Positions 35,025 to 43,550 of a stretch of 61,560 nucleotides of DNA are shown piece by piece. The stretch is from positions 1 through 61,560 of the forward strand of contig CANQIA010000010.1 in the NCBI GenBank assembly GCA_947624015.1. Reading direction: 5' to 3'. Below the pieces are notes generated by a model that saw only the letters and a list, made by a program, of their open reading frames with translations, was not told the DNA's origin and ran no database searches. The stretch is from an uncultured Clostridia bacterium (GTDB lineage Bacteria > Bacillota > Clostridia > Lachnospirales > CAG-274). A program made the position numbers and the translations under genes. Within the stretch, counting starts at the first letter, position 1, and each line of letters opens with the position of its first letter.

Positions 35025-35660
35025 TCAATCCTTAAACCAACTCTTTATATACTCCAAAAAGCTCTGCTCTTCGGTACGGGAATTCGTATCATACTGCACC
35101 GTATAGCTTTCCTTGGGAACCTTTATCTTCATAAGCTGATATTCCGCAGGCTTCTGCATGCCCAGCTTTATCGCTTCCTGTTCAAGGGTCTTAAGATCCA
35201 GATTGTCATCTATGGAGGTTCTCAGATATTCGTTATCCTCCTGTATAGATTCAAGCTGTGCCTTCATAGACGCGATCTGCTCTCTTCTGCTGCTGTTAGA
35301 CGCATATGTACACAAAAGAGAAAGAGTAAATATAAATATTATAGCAATTGTGGCATAGGTCTTGGGAAGGCTCAACTGAATACTCTCCTTTTCACGGCGT
35401 CTGCGAGAGACAGCCTTTTTTCTGTAAGCTTGTTCATAGGAACGGTAGGAGTAATCATGGGCAACAGATGTATTGTTATAGCTTGAATAGCCATAGCCTC
35501 TGCTTAAGCCCCTGCCGTTTTGAAAGGAGCCGTATCTTCCTGCACCGTACTGCCCTCTGTAGCCTGCTCTGCCGTATGAAATATTTCTTATATTGTTTGC
35601 AGGTCGATCATATCTTCCTGTCCTTTTGTAGACATTTCTGCCGTTTACTGATGTTTTCAC
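35025..35660 (-). CDS. FtsL-like division protein with a Tyr/Gly/Arg-rich cytoplasmic tail
   Basis: 211 residues from GTG at 35660. One membrane segment at 101-120, then a short coiled coil (REQIASMKAQLESIQEDNEYLRTS) and DLKTLEQEAIKLGMQKPA, the typical end of FtsL/DivIC proteins. The first 80 residues are low-complexity, with 13 Tyr, 12 Arg and 12 Gly, followed by a basic stretch (SRRRREK). FtsL proteins are usually ~110 residues with a short tail. It links the FtsW/PBP pair to the divisome; the operon position between rsmH and pbpB fits. The tail's purpose is unknown. Confidence 0.85.
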   Translation of the reverse strand: MKTSVNGRNVYKRTGRYDRPANNIRNISYGRAGYRGQYGAGRYGSFQNGRGLSRGYGYSSYNNTSVAHDYSYRSYEQAYRKKAVSRRRREKESIQLSLPKTYATIAIIFIFTLSLLCTYASNSSRREQIASMKAQLESIQEDNEYLRTSIDDNLDLKTLEQEAIKLGMQKPAEYQLMKIKVPKESYTVQYDTNSRTEEQSFLEYIKSWFKD

Positions 35661-35689
35661 TTTAATCCATACCCTTCCTACCCTATGGT

Positions 35690-36625
35690 TTAAAGCCTTT
35701 CCGCAATTCTCAGCTTTGCACTTCTTGCTCTGTGATTTTGCTCAAGCTCCGTTTTGTCGGGAACAATGGGTCTTCCGGTTATTATTTTTACCCTAGGCTT
35801 TTTGCCGCAGACACATATGGGAAAGTCTCTGGGGCAGGTACATGGGTTTGCAATACTTTTAAATGCGTTTTTTACTATCCTGTCCTCAAGAGAATGGAAT
35901 GTTATAACACAAATCCTGCCTTTGGGTTTAAGCAGATCCACCATAGTATCTATGGTTTCTTCCAGAATCCCCAATTCGTTATTTACTTCTATCCTTATAG
36001 CCTGAAAGGTTCTCTTTGCCGGATGAGGTCCGTCGGATCTTGCGCCCTTAGGCACAGCCTTCTTTATAACGGAAACAAGCTCAAAGGTCGTTTCCACAGG
36101 CTTTACTTTTCTTTCCTTTACTATAAACTCCGCTATTCTCTTTGCCCATCTTTCCTCGCCGTACTCCCACAACACATCTGCAAGCTTGTCTTGTGGATAC
36201 TGATTGACCACCACGTAAGCAGACAGAGGAGAACGCACGTCCATACGCATATCCAGAGGTGCGTCGTAATTGTAGGAGAAACCCCTGTCTGCTTCATCTA
36301 ATTGGTGGGAGGATACACCGAGATCGAGTAAAAATCCATTTATACTGCCCTGACCTAAGCCAAGGCTTTCAACTATATTTTTAATATTTGAGAAATTATC
36401 GTGAACATATTTTATATTTTCAAAGCCCTTAAGTCTCTGAGATGCCGCCTCTATTGCGTCTATATCTCTGTCTATACCTATTAAAGTACCCTTTGTGAGC
36501 CTTTGGGCTATTTCGTAAGAATGACCTCCGCCTCCGAGAGTGCAATCCACATATATACCGTCGGGGGAAATATTAAGTCCTTCTATACTTTCATTAAGGA
36601 GAACCGAAACATGTTCAAAATTCAT
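35690..36625 (-). CDS. rsmH: 16S rRNA m4C1402 methyltransferase
   Basis: 311 residues. MraW/RsmH signatures: [53 protein letters not shown], and [12 protein letters not shown] with a [13 protein letters not shown]ys pattern. It methylates N4 of C1402 in 16S rRNA with SAM. It is second in the dcw cluster, 12 bp after mraZ. Confidence 0.96.
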   Translation of the reverse strand: MNFEHVSVLLNESIEGLNISPDGIYVDCTLGGGGHSYEIAQRLTKGTLIGIDRDIDAIEAASQRLKGFENIKYVHDNFSNIKNIVESLGLGQGSINGFLLDLGVSSHQLDEADRGFSYNYDAPLDMRMDVRSPLSAYVVVNQYPQDKLADVLWEYGEERWAKRIAEFIVKERKVKPVETTFELVSVIKKAVPKGARSDGPHPAKRTFQAIRIEVNNELGILEETIDTMVDLLKPKGRICVITFHSLEDRIVKNAFKSIANPCTCPRDFPICVCGKKPRVKIITGRPIVPDKTELEQNHRARSAKLRIAERL

Positions 36626-36637
36626 ATTCTCAAATCC

Positions 36638-37066
36638 TTATATTCCATATTCCTCAAGAGCTTCAAACTCGGACTCATCGAAATTACAGCCGGAATTATA
36701 TTCCATCCATTTTGCCTTGTCCCATATCTCGACTCTGTCCCCATTGCCTATACTTACTATTTCCTTGGTAATGCCGGCATATTCTCTTAGGGATAAGGGG
36801 ATCATTATCCTGCCGTTGCCGTCAGGCATACATTCCCCTGCTCCCGCCAGCTTAAAGCGTCTGAAATCTCTGGCTGATTTTTTGGTGGTAGGTAATTTAT
36901 TGAGCTTGTCCACAAGCTCATTCCAAAGCTCTTCCTTATATACGCCAAGACAGCCGTCCTGTTCCTTGGCAATATAAAAGCGATCCCCCAGTCCGTCACG
37001 GAACTTTGCGGGAATTATAGCTCTGCCCTTGGCATCTATACAATGTTCATATTCGCCGATAAACAT
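36638..37066 (-). CDS. mraZ: Transcriptional regulator MraZ
   Basis: 142 residues from the ATG at 37066 (MFIGEYEHCIDAKGRAIIPAKFR); upstream frames lack a better ribosome site, and GCGGTGA is a weak one. Two AbrB-like/MraZ half-domains are visible, the second with CMPDGNGRIMIPLSLREYAG. MraZ forms a ring that binds direct repeats at its own promoter and controls the dcw operon. Five TGG-centred repeats with 10-11 bp spacing are found 59-107 bp upstream, so autoregulation is very likely. Confidence 0.95.
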   Translation of the reverse strand: MFIGEYEHCIDAKGRAIIPAKFRDGLGDRFYIAKEQDGCLGVYKEELWNELVDKLNKLPTTKKSARDFRRFKLAGAGECMPDGNGRIMIPLSLREYAGITKEIVSIGNGDRVEIWDKAKWMEYNSGCNFDESEFEALEEYGI

Positions 37067-37086
37067 AAAAATCACCGCTTTCATTA

Positions 37087-37155
37087 CCAATGGATATTCA
37101 CAGCATGGAACCTGCTGCCCTTAGCAACCACAATTAAACCATTTTTATCCATTGG
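37087..37155 (-). repeat. Inverted repeat in the mraZ leader
   Basis: CCAATGGATA (37087-37096) and TATCCATTGG (37146-37155) are perfect complements 49 bases apart. The distal arm overlaps the third operator repeat. In RNA this would form a hairpin ending just before the mraZ ribosome site. Confidence 0.5.
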
Positions 37156-37173
37156 CAACCACTTTCAACCACT
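37125..37173 (-). promoter_or_regulatory. MraZ operator: five TGG-type direct repeats
   Basis: On the plus strand the units are CAACCACT (37166-37173), CAACCACT (37156-37163), TATCCATT (37146-37153), AAACCATT (37136-37143) and CAACCACA (37125-37132), spaced 10, 10, 10 and 11 bp. On the mraZ strand they read ArTGGwTr. They lie just downstream of the -10, the arrangement known for MraZ boxes (GTGGG-type repeats in E. coli, similar with other cores elsewhere). Confidence 0.8.
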
Positions 37174-37182
37174 TCACGTATA

Positions 37183-37211
37183 ATAATATAACATTTCGAT
37201 TGAAATTACAA
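37183..37211 (-). promoter_or_regulatory. Promoter of the dcw operon
   Basis: Minus strand TTGTAA (37206-37211), 17-bp spacer, TATTAT (37183-37188); the predicted start of transcription falls at the first MraZ repeat. Confidence 0.7.
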
Positions 37212-37637
37212 GTAAAATTTTTAATAAAATTCGGCAGAATTCAATAAATTTTTGTATAAATGATATGTTGAACATAAATAGAGCTATTGACCCTAAATAT
37301 AGTATAGCACAAAAATGTAATACTATATATAGTTATTTTAACATTTCTTAATATTTTTTAATATTTACTCAACATTTTTATATTGCCCTATGCTACATAT
37401 CAAATTTATACAAAAAATGACATATATTTATGATGTCTATTATCGCATTTATATATCTTATTTTACAATTATATTGTTTTTATATGTCATTTTTAAATCT
37501 CCTAGTTATTTTTTACAATAAATGTATCTTTTTTTTGACGAAATCGTTATTTGTGCAGTTTTTATTGACGAAATTTGGTGTTTTTGTACAAAACAGCCAT
37601 TTTATGGCAGTTTGCAAGAATATGATCCAATATGGAT
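37212..37637. other. AT-rich non-coding stretch upstream of mraZ
   Basis: About 430 bp of very AT-rich DNA with A/T tracts. It contains a 10-bp direct repeat TTGACGAAAT at 37535-37544 and 37565-37574, exactly 30 bp apart, and a small GCCAT/ATGGC hairpin at 37593-37605. I see no gene: the only ORF is a low-complexity hydrophobic frame without a ribosome site. No TTATCCACA-type DnaA boxes are present. Confidence 0.55.
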
Positions 37638-37725
37638 TTAAGGGTTTATGGGGTTATGGGTTTATGGGGGTTATGGGGTTATGGGGTTATGGGGTTACAT
37701 AGGGTTATGGATTTATGAGGTTAAA
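37638..37725 (+). repeat. Telomere-like G-rich tandem repeat, ~8-bp unit GGGGTTAT
   Basis: About ten imperfect copies of GGGGTTAT or GGGTTTAT run head to tail, the central four nearly identical, the outer ones diverged (AGGGTTAT, GGATTTAT, GAGGTTAA). The G-runs of 3-5 with short spacers could fold into G-quadruplexes on the plus strand. It lies between the asnB terminator and the mraZ promoter region. Confidence 0.85.
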
Positions 37726-37752
37726 GGTTTTTTTTTGGCTTATGATAAAAAT

Positions 37753-37794
37753 ACGCCTTGAGGAGCGCATAGCCTTTGCTCTGCCTCAAGGCGT
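37753..37794 (-). terminator. Terminator of asnB
   Basis: ACGCCTTGAGG (37753-37763) and CCTCAAGGCGT (37784-37794), perfect 11-bp stem with a 20-base loop; on the minus strand ATTTTTATC follows. Confidence 0.88.
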
Positions 37795-37814
37795 AAAAGC
37801 AGCGGACCTGCCCG

Positions 37815-39656
37815 CTACAATCCGAATTTTTCCATCCAGTAATTTACCTGAATAATATAGGCGAGCATCTGCACGGACGCCATAAGCTGACCAAACCAGG
37901 GTCTGCCGTAGTCCGAGCTGTTTTCAATAAGCTTATATATATACTCCCTGTTCAGAAACTGCACAACAGGCGAATTGTTGTTATGCATAATATCCCTTAC
38001 TCTTTCTTTCAGTATGCCTTCATAGGCGGGATTGTAGGTCTTGGGATAGGGCGATTTCTTTCTGTACAATATCTCATCGGGCAAAAGCCCCTTTGCGCTG
38101 TCTCTTAAAAGCCCCTTTACAATACCGTTATGGCACTTATATTCCCAGGGTACATTCCACATATATTCTATTATCCTGTGATCGGCATAGGGTACCCTTG
38201 CCTCCAGTCCCGAATACATTGAGGCTCTGTCCATTCTGTCAAGAAGAGTTGTCATAAACCACTTAAGATTAAGGTAGGATATTTCACGTCTTCTCCTTTC
38301 AAGGGCATTTTCGCCCTCCAGATATGGCACCTCCTTAAGAGATCTTCTGTAACGCAGAGCAATATATTCTTTTATATTAAGCATTTCAGCCGTTTCAGTA
38401 TTAAGTATATTTATCCTCGGTTCGGGATCTATGGACCAGGGGAAGGTATCCGCCTTTATAAAATCCTCTCTGTGGAACCAAGGATAACCGCCGAATATCT
38501 CATCGGCGCACTCTCCCGTAAGCGTTACCTTGTTATGCTCCTTTACAAGGCGGCAAAAATACAGCATTGAAGCGTCAACATCAGCCATGCCCGGCAGATC
38601 CTTGGCATCCACCGAGGTATAGAGATAGTCCGCAAGCTCTTCCTCATTGCACTCCAGATAGGTATGATCCACGTCAAAAACCTCAAGCATCTTATCTACA
38701 TAGGGTCTGTCCTGTTCGGGCTGGAATGAATTTGATTTGAAATATATATCGTTGCCCGTAAAGTCAAATGAGAAGGTGTTGAATGTCTTTCCCTGCTTTT
38801 TAAGATGCTCTGCCGCTATGGCAGTAACTATACAGGAATCGACGCCTCCGGAAAGAAAGCTGCACACAGGCACATCCGATACCATTTGATACTCTACGGC
38901 TGTCCTGACAAGATATCTTACATCGTCTACCGTTTCCTCATAGCTCTTATTGTGCTTTTCCGATCTCAGCTCCCAGTATTTTACCTGCCTAAAGCCGTTT
39001 ATGTCATATACGCCATAGTGACCGTACTTTATCTCATACACATCTCTGAATACGCCTATGCCCTCTGTTCTTGCGGGACCTATGCCGAATATCTCACGGA
39101 GAGAATTCTTGTCTATTTCGGGAGAGATATTTGGGTGTTCAAAAAGAGCCTTTATTTCGGAAGCAAATACTATCGTATTGTGTCGTATCGTATAGAACAG
39201 GGGTTTTATTCCGCTTCTGTCTCTGAAAAGATACAGCTTTTTTTTACCGCTGTCCCATATGGCATAGGCAAATATGCCGTTTAGCATATTTACAGAGTCC
39301 ACGCCGTATTCTATATAGGCGTAAAGTATTATTTCGGTATCCGTTGTGGTCTCAAACACATAGCCCTTTGATATAAGGTCGTTTTTCAAAGGCTCCGTAT
39401 CATATATCTCTCCATTATATATTATAACGTATTCCACGCCGTTTACCTTTCTTATTATAGGCTGATTTCCCCCGTACAGATCCCTTATTGTAAGCCTTGT
39501 CTGACTCAGCCCTATATTCTTGTCAAGATACTCTCCGACAGTATCGTTTCCCCTTCTGTATATTGATTCTCTCATTTTTATCAGTATGCTTTTCCAGTAA
39601 TCGTATCTTAATGTGAAATCGATATCAAAGGAACAAAAGCCTGAGATCCCGCACAT
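37815..39656 (-). CDS. asnB: Asparagine synthase (glutamine-hydrolysing)
   Basis: 613 residues. The N-terminal glutaminase domain begins MCGISGF with the Cys2 nucleophile and has RLTIRD..GGNQPI and YNGEIYD. The synthetase domain holds FLSGGVDSC (ATP pyrophosphatase loop), TGECADEIFGGYPWF and MDRASMYSGLEARVPYADHRI. It makes asparagine from aspartate, glutamine and ATP in the cytoplasm. The ribosome site AGGGGG precedes ATG. It is a single gene with a strong terminator; the divergent neighbour is the Phe T-box leader. Confidence 0.94.
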   Translation of the reverse strand: MCGISGFCSFDIDFTLRYDYWKSILIKMRESIYRRGNDTVGEYLDKNIGLSQTRLTIRDLYGGNQPIIRKVNGVEYVIIYNGEIYDTEPLKNDLISKGYVFETTTDTEIILYAYIEYGVDSVNMLNGIFAYAIWDSGKKKLYLFRDRSGIKPLFYTIRHNTIVFASEIKALFEHPNISPEIDKNSLREIFGIGPARTEGIGVFRDVYEIKYGHYGVYDINGFRQVKYWELRSEKHNKSYEETVDDVRYLVRTAVEYQMVSDVPVCSFLSGGVDSCIVTAIAAEHLKKQGKTFNTFSFDFTGNDIYFKSNSFQPEQDRPYVDKMLEVFDVDHTYLECNEEELADYLYTSVDAKDLPGMADVDASMLYFCRLVKEHNKVTLTGECADEIFGGYPWFHREDFIKADTFPWSIDPEPRINILNTETAEMLNIKEYIALRYRRSLKEVPYLEGENALERRRREISYLNLKWFMTTLLDRMDRASMYSGLEARVPYADHRIIEYMWNVPWEYKCHNGIVKGLLRDSAKGLLPDEILYRKKSPYPKTYNPAYEGILKERVRDIMHNNNSPVVQFLNREYIYKLIENSSDYGRPWFGQLMASVQMLAYIIQVNYWMEKFGL

Positions 39657-39707
39657 GATATTACCCCCTGCTATATATTCTAATACATATAATTTATGCC
39701 AAAACTC

Positions 39708-39736
39708 TTGACATTATTATTTTAAATTGTTATACT
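39708..39736 (+). promoter_or_regulatory. Promoter of the pheST leader
   Basis: Consensus TTGACA (39708-39713), 17-bp spacer, TATACT (39731-39736), about 15 bp before the T-box RNA begins. Confidence 0.85.
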
Positions 39737-39749
39737 AATGTTTAGTTTT

Positions 39750-39982
39750 AATAACCGTGAAGATGAAAGTAGATACGGTGGATTTAGCAGAGATAGACTG
39801 TCGTCGGCTGTAAGCAGTCTTTAAATAAAGCCGTATTGAAGTTCCCATCGGAGTTGGTACCCTGAAACAGCAGTAGGGGTATCCGGTCGAGGTCGTTATT
39901 CCTCAGAGAGAGTCCGCATCATATGCGGGAATTCGGGTGGTACCGCGGTTATTTGTCGTCCCTTTTGCAAAGGGATTTTTTT
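39750..39982 (+). promoter_or_regulatory. T-box riboswitch, phenylalanine specifier, controlling pheST
   Basis: The leader starts with the stem I base (ACCGTGAAGATGAAAGTAGA) and an AGAGA-type element. The specifier region TTGAAG-TTC-CCATCGG places UUC (39842-39844) as the specifier codon, matching tRNA-Phe(GAA). The hallmark GGGTGGTACCGCGG is at 39934-39947, able to pair with the uncharged tRNA acceptor end. The terminator CCCTTTTGCAAAGGG (39960-39974) followed by ATTTTTTT lies just before the pheS ribosome site. Uncharged tRNA-Phe should stabilise the antiterminator and raise pheST transcription. The class is well known; the UUC specifier agrees with the genes behind it. Confidence 0.95.
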
Positions 39983-40009
39983 ATTGCGGTAAATGAAAGG
40001 AGTTTAAAA

Positions 40010-41035
40010 ATGAAAGAGAAACTGGCTCAGATAAGGGATAAAGCCATTCAAAAGCTGAATGAAGCCGCCGATCTTAAGACATTGGAGGATCTGAGGGTAC
40101 AATTCCTCGGCAAGAAAGGCGAGCTTACGGGCATACTCAAGGGTATGGGCGCCCTTTCAAAGGAAGAAAGACCTGTTATAGGTCAGCTTGCCAACGAAGT
40201 AAGAGCAGATATTGAAGGAAAGCTGGAGGCTATGAAAACGGCTCTTGCCGCTAAGGCTCAGGAGGCTAAGCTCAAAGCGGAGACCATAGACGTAACAATG
40301 CCCGGCAAGGTAACGGAGCTTGGTCATAAGCATCCCATGACCCAGGTCATAGACAATATAAAAAACATATTTATAGGTATGGGCTATGAGATAGCGGAGG
40401 GACCCGAGGTGGAGACCGCCTACTATAATTTCGAGGCGCTCAATATCCCCAAGGATCATCCCGCAAGAGATGAGCAGGATACATTTTATATAAACGGTAT
40501 GGGAGATTTTCTTTTAAGAACTCAGACCTCCCCTATGCAGGTAAGAGTTATGGAAAATAAAAAACCTCCTATCAGGATAATCGCTCCCGGCAGAGTTTAC
40601 AGAGCAGACGAAGTAGACGCTACTCACTCTCCCATATTTCATCAGCTAGAGGGTCTTGTAATAGACAAGGGCATAACCATGGGAGATCTTAAAGGCGCTC
40701 TGGCTGAATTTGCAAAGGGTCTTTTCGGCGAAGATACGAAGGTGCGTTTCAGACCTCATCACTTCCCCTTTACAGAGCCAAGCGCAGAAATGGACGCCTC
40801 CTGCTTTGCCTGCGGCGGAAAGGGCTGCCGTGTGTGTAAGGACAGCGGCTGGATCGAGGTACTGGGCTGCGGCATGGTACATCCCAAGGTTCTTGAAATG
40901 TGCGGCATAGATCCCAAGGTATACTCAGGCTTTGCCTTTGGTATGGGTCTTGAGAGAGTGGCTATGCAAAAATACGCTATTTCCGACCTAAGATTGTTGT
41001 TTGAAAACGATACAAGATTTTTAAAGCAGTTCTAA
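40010..41035 (+). CDS. pheS: Phenylalanyl-tRNA synthetase alpha subunit
   Basis: 341 residues from ATG at 40010 behind GAAAGGAG; an in-frame extension upstream would run into the T-box terminator. An N-terminal coiled coil ([26 protein letters not shown]) binds tRNA. The class II core has [28 protein letters not shown], motif 2 [20 protein letters not shown], and [14 protein letters not shown] Cys-rich [17 protein letters not shown] insert is seen in many Firmicute PheS. It forms an alpha2beta2 enzyme with PheT. Confidence 0.96.
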   Translation: MKEKLAQIRDKAIQKLNEAADLKTLEDLRVQFLGKKGELTGILKGMGALSKEERPVIGQLANEVRADIEGKLEAMKTALAAKAQEAKLKAETIDVTMPGKVTELGHKHPMTQVIDNIKNIFIGMGYEIAEGPEVETAYYNFEALNIPKDHPARDEQDTFYINGMGDFLLRTQTSPMQVRVMENKKPPIRIIAPGRVYRADEVDATHSPIFHQLEGLVIDKGITMGDLKGALAEFAKGLFGEDTKVRFRPHHFPFTEPSAEMDASCFACGGKGCRVCKDSGWIEVLGCGMVHPKVLEMCGIDPKVYSGFAFGMGLERVAMQKYAISDLRLLFENDTRFLKQF

Positions 41036-41049
41036 GGAGGTTTTGAATA

Positions 41050-43449
41050 ATGGATTTACCTATGAAATGGTTATCCGAGTATGTGGATCTGGATACGACT
41101 ACTCAGGATTTTATAGATAAGATCACTCTTTCAGGCTCTAAGGTAGAGTCTGTAAGGACACTTGCCAAGGACATTACAAATGTTGTAACGGGCAAGGTAC
41201 TTGAAATAGAAAAGCACCCCGACGCCGACAAGCTTGTGGTCACAAAGGTGGATATAGGAAAAGACGAGCCTTTGCAGATAGTAACAGGCGCGCCTAACCT
41301 ATATGTAGGGGCTGTCGTTCCCGTTGCGCTTGTAGGGGCTACGGTATACCACGGCGCAGGTCTTGAAAAGATAAAGAAGGGTAAGCTGAGAGGCATCGAA
41401 TCAAACGGTATGATGTGTTCCATAGAGGAGCTTGGCTTTACAACAAACGACTATCCCGAGGCTCCCGATTACGGCATATACATTTTCAAGGATGAAGTGC
41501 CTTTAGGCGCCGACGTAAAGAAGCTTTTGGAAATGGAAGACGACATAGTGGAATTTGAGATAACATCCAACAGACCCGACTGCTTCAGCATAGTAGGTCT
41601 TGCAAGGGAGGCTGCCGCCACTTACAGAAAGCCCTTTAAATACCCTGATATAAGGGTTGAGGAAAAGGGCGATGAAAACACGGCGGATATGATAGATGTA
41701 GAAATACAAAATCCCGAGCTTTGTCCCAGATATATAGCAAGGGCTGTTAAAAATGTTAAGATAGGTCCGTCTCCTCTTTGGTTAAGACACAGGCTCACAG
41801 CCTCAGGCGTAAGACCGATAAACAATATAGTTGATATTACAAACTATGTAATGCTTGAAATGGGTCAGCCTATGCACGCCTTTGATATAGACACTATCGA
41901 TGAACACAAGATAATAGTAAGAAATGCCAAGGAAGGCGAGAAGATAACAACTCTTGACGGACAGGAAAGAGATCTGGATCCCTCCATGCTCGTTATATCC
42001 GATTGTAACAAGGCTGTTGCCATAGCCGGAGTAATGGGCGGCGAAAATTCCATGATAACTGAGGGCGCAAGAGCCATACTTTTTGAATCGGCAAATTTCA
42101 ACGGTCCAAGCGTAAGAATAACCGCCAAGAAGGTGGGACTCAGAACAGACGCCTCTGCCAAGTACGAAAAGGGACTTGATCCCAATCTTCCTCTTGATGC
42201 GGTAAACAGAGCCGTTCAGCTTGTGGAAATGCTGGGCTGCGGAGAGGTATGCAAGGGCATGGTAGACTGCTATCCCAACAAAAGAGAAGGCTGGAGCGTG
42301 GAATATTCCACAGAGAGCATAAACGCTCTTTTAGGTACTAAACTCAGCCAGCAGGAAATGATAGATCTTTTTAAGCTTGTAGAGGTTAAAGCCGACGGAA
42401 AGACTGCCCTTATCCCTACCTTCAGACCCGACCTTGTATCCGAGGCGGATCTTGCGGAAGAGATCGCCAGATTTTACGGCTATGACAATATAGAGACCAC
42501 TCTTGCGGCAGGTACGCCTACCGTAGGCAAAAAATCCCATTCCCAGATAGTTGAGGATAAGGTAATAGACACAATGCTCAGCCTTGGCATAAGCGAGGCA
42601 AAGTGCTTCAGCTTTGAATCTCCCAAGGTATTTGACAAGCTTAATATACCTGCCGACAGTCCTCTGAGGAATACCGTTACGATCTCAAATCCCTTAGGCG
42701 AGGACTTTAGCATAATGAGGACCGTTACTTTAAACGGTATGCTTAATTCACTTTCCACCAACTATAACAGGAGAAACGAAAGCGCTCATCTTTTTGAGAT
42801 AGGCAAGGTATATACACCAAAGGCGCTTCCTCTTACAGAGCTGCCTGACGAGATCCGTATGATAACCATAGGTATGTACGGAAATATAGATTTCTACGGA
42901 ATAAAAGGCATTACCGAGGAGCTGTTTACGGTGCTTGGCGTAAGGGAGAGGATAGCTTATTCTCCCAAGAGCGATATTTCGTTCATGCATCCCGGAAGGC
43001 TGGCAGATATTTCTCTGGACGGGGAAAGCATAGGCTATGTTGGAGAGATCCATCCCTCTGTTGCCGCTGCCTATAACATAGGCGCAAAGCCTTACGTTGC
43101 CGTTATTGATTTTGAGAAGCTTGCGGAAAATGCCACATTTGACAGAGAATACAAGGCTTTGCCAAAGTATCCTGCCGTTGCAAGAGATATAGCGCTCCTT
43201 GTAAAGGAAAATGTCATTGTAAAAGATATTGAGGATATTATAAAGGCCAAGGGCGGAAAGCTCCTTGAAAGCATACAGCTTTTCGATGTATTCAGAGGCA
43301 AGCAGATACCCGAAGGCTATAAGTCGGTAGCATACAGCATATCCTTTAGAGCAGAGGACAGGACACTTACAGACGACGAAGTCAGCCGCCCTGTAAAGAA
43401 AATACTTGAAGAGCTTGAGGAAAAGCTGGATGCTCAGCTTAGAGGATAG
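41050..43449 (+). CDS. pheT: Phenylalanyl-tRNA synthetase beta subunit
   Basis: 799 residues. N-terminal tRNA-binding (EMAP-like) domain (VVTGKVLEIEKHPDADKLVVTKVDIG), B3/B4 editing region (NRPDCFSIVGLAREAAATYRKPF), B5 (VDITNYVMLEMGQPMHAFD nearby), a class II-like core, and a C-terminal anticodon-binding FDX-ACB domain (ALPKYPAVARDIALLVKENV, FRAEDRTLTDDEVS). It edits Tyr mischarged on tRNA-Phe and completes the alpha2beta2 enzyme. It follows pheS after 14 bp with AAGGAGG. Confidence 0.96.
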   Translation: MDLPMKWLSEYVDLDTTTQDFIDKITLSGSKVESVRTLAKDITNVVTGKVLEIEKHPDADKLVVTKVDIGKDEPLQIVTGAPNLYVGAVVPVALVGATVYHGAGLEKIKKGKLRGIESNGMMCSIEELGFTTNDYPEAPDYGIYIFKDEVPLGADVKKLLEMEDDIVEFEITSNRPDCFSIVGLAREAAATYRKPFKYPDIRVEEKGDENTADMIDVEIQNPELCPRYIARAVKNVKIGPSPLWLRHRLTASGVRPINNIVDITNYVMLEMGQPMHAFDIDTIDEHKIIVRNAKEGEKITTLDGQERDLDPSMLVISDCNKAVAIAGVMGGENSMITEGARAILFESANFNGPSVRITAKKVGLRTDASAKYEKGLDPNLPLDAVNRAVQLVEMLGCGEVCKGMVDCYPNKREGWSVEYSTESINALLGTKLSQQEMIDLFKLVEVKADGKTALIPTFRPDLVSEADLAEEIARFYGYDNIETTLAAGTPTVGKKSHSQIVEDKVIDTMLSLGISEAKCFSFESPKVFDKLNIPADSPLRNTVTISNPLGEDFSIMRTVTLNGMLNSLSTNYNRRNESAHLFEIGKVYTPKALPLTELPDEIRMITIGMYGNIDFYGIKGITEELFTVLGVRERIAYSPKSDISFMHPGRLADISLDGESIGYVGEIHPSVAAAYNIGAKPYVAVIDFEKLAENATFDREYKALPKYPAVARDIALLVKENVIVKDIEDIIKAKGGKLLESIQLFDVFRGKQIPEGYKSVAYSISFRAEDRTLTDDEVSRPVKKILEELEEKLDAQLRG

Positions 43450-43492
43450 TACAAAATAAGAGACCATATATTACCGGGCATTTTAACAAATA

Positions 43493-43521
43493 AAAGAGGA
43501 TGGACATTACCCATCCTCTTT
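43493..43521. terminator. Bidirectional terminator between pheT and the nitroreductase
   Basis: AAAGAGGATGG (43493-43503) and CCATCCTCTTT (43511-43521), perfect 11-bp stem, loop ACATTAC, with T-tracts on both strands. It serves two convergent genes. Confidence 0.88.
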
Positions 43522-43550
43522 TTGATTATAATGCAAAAGCCTTTTTATCG

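Noticed and set aside
37212..37637. Replication origin in the AT-rich spacer
   Set aside because: No cluster of TTATCCACA-like DnaA boxes and no dnaA/dnaN/gyrB neighbours.
37430..37702. 90-codon hydrophobic ORF in the AT-rich spacer
   Set aside because: No ribosome site; composition is explained by AT-rich DNA, and the end is a translation of the GGGGTTAT array.
37638..37725. CRISPR array
   Set aside because: Units are 8 bp and contiguous with no unique spacers, and no cas genes are near; it is a simple tandem repeat.
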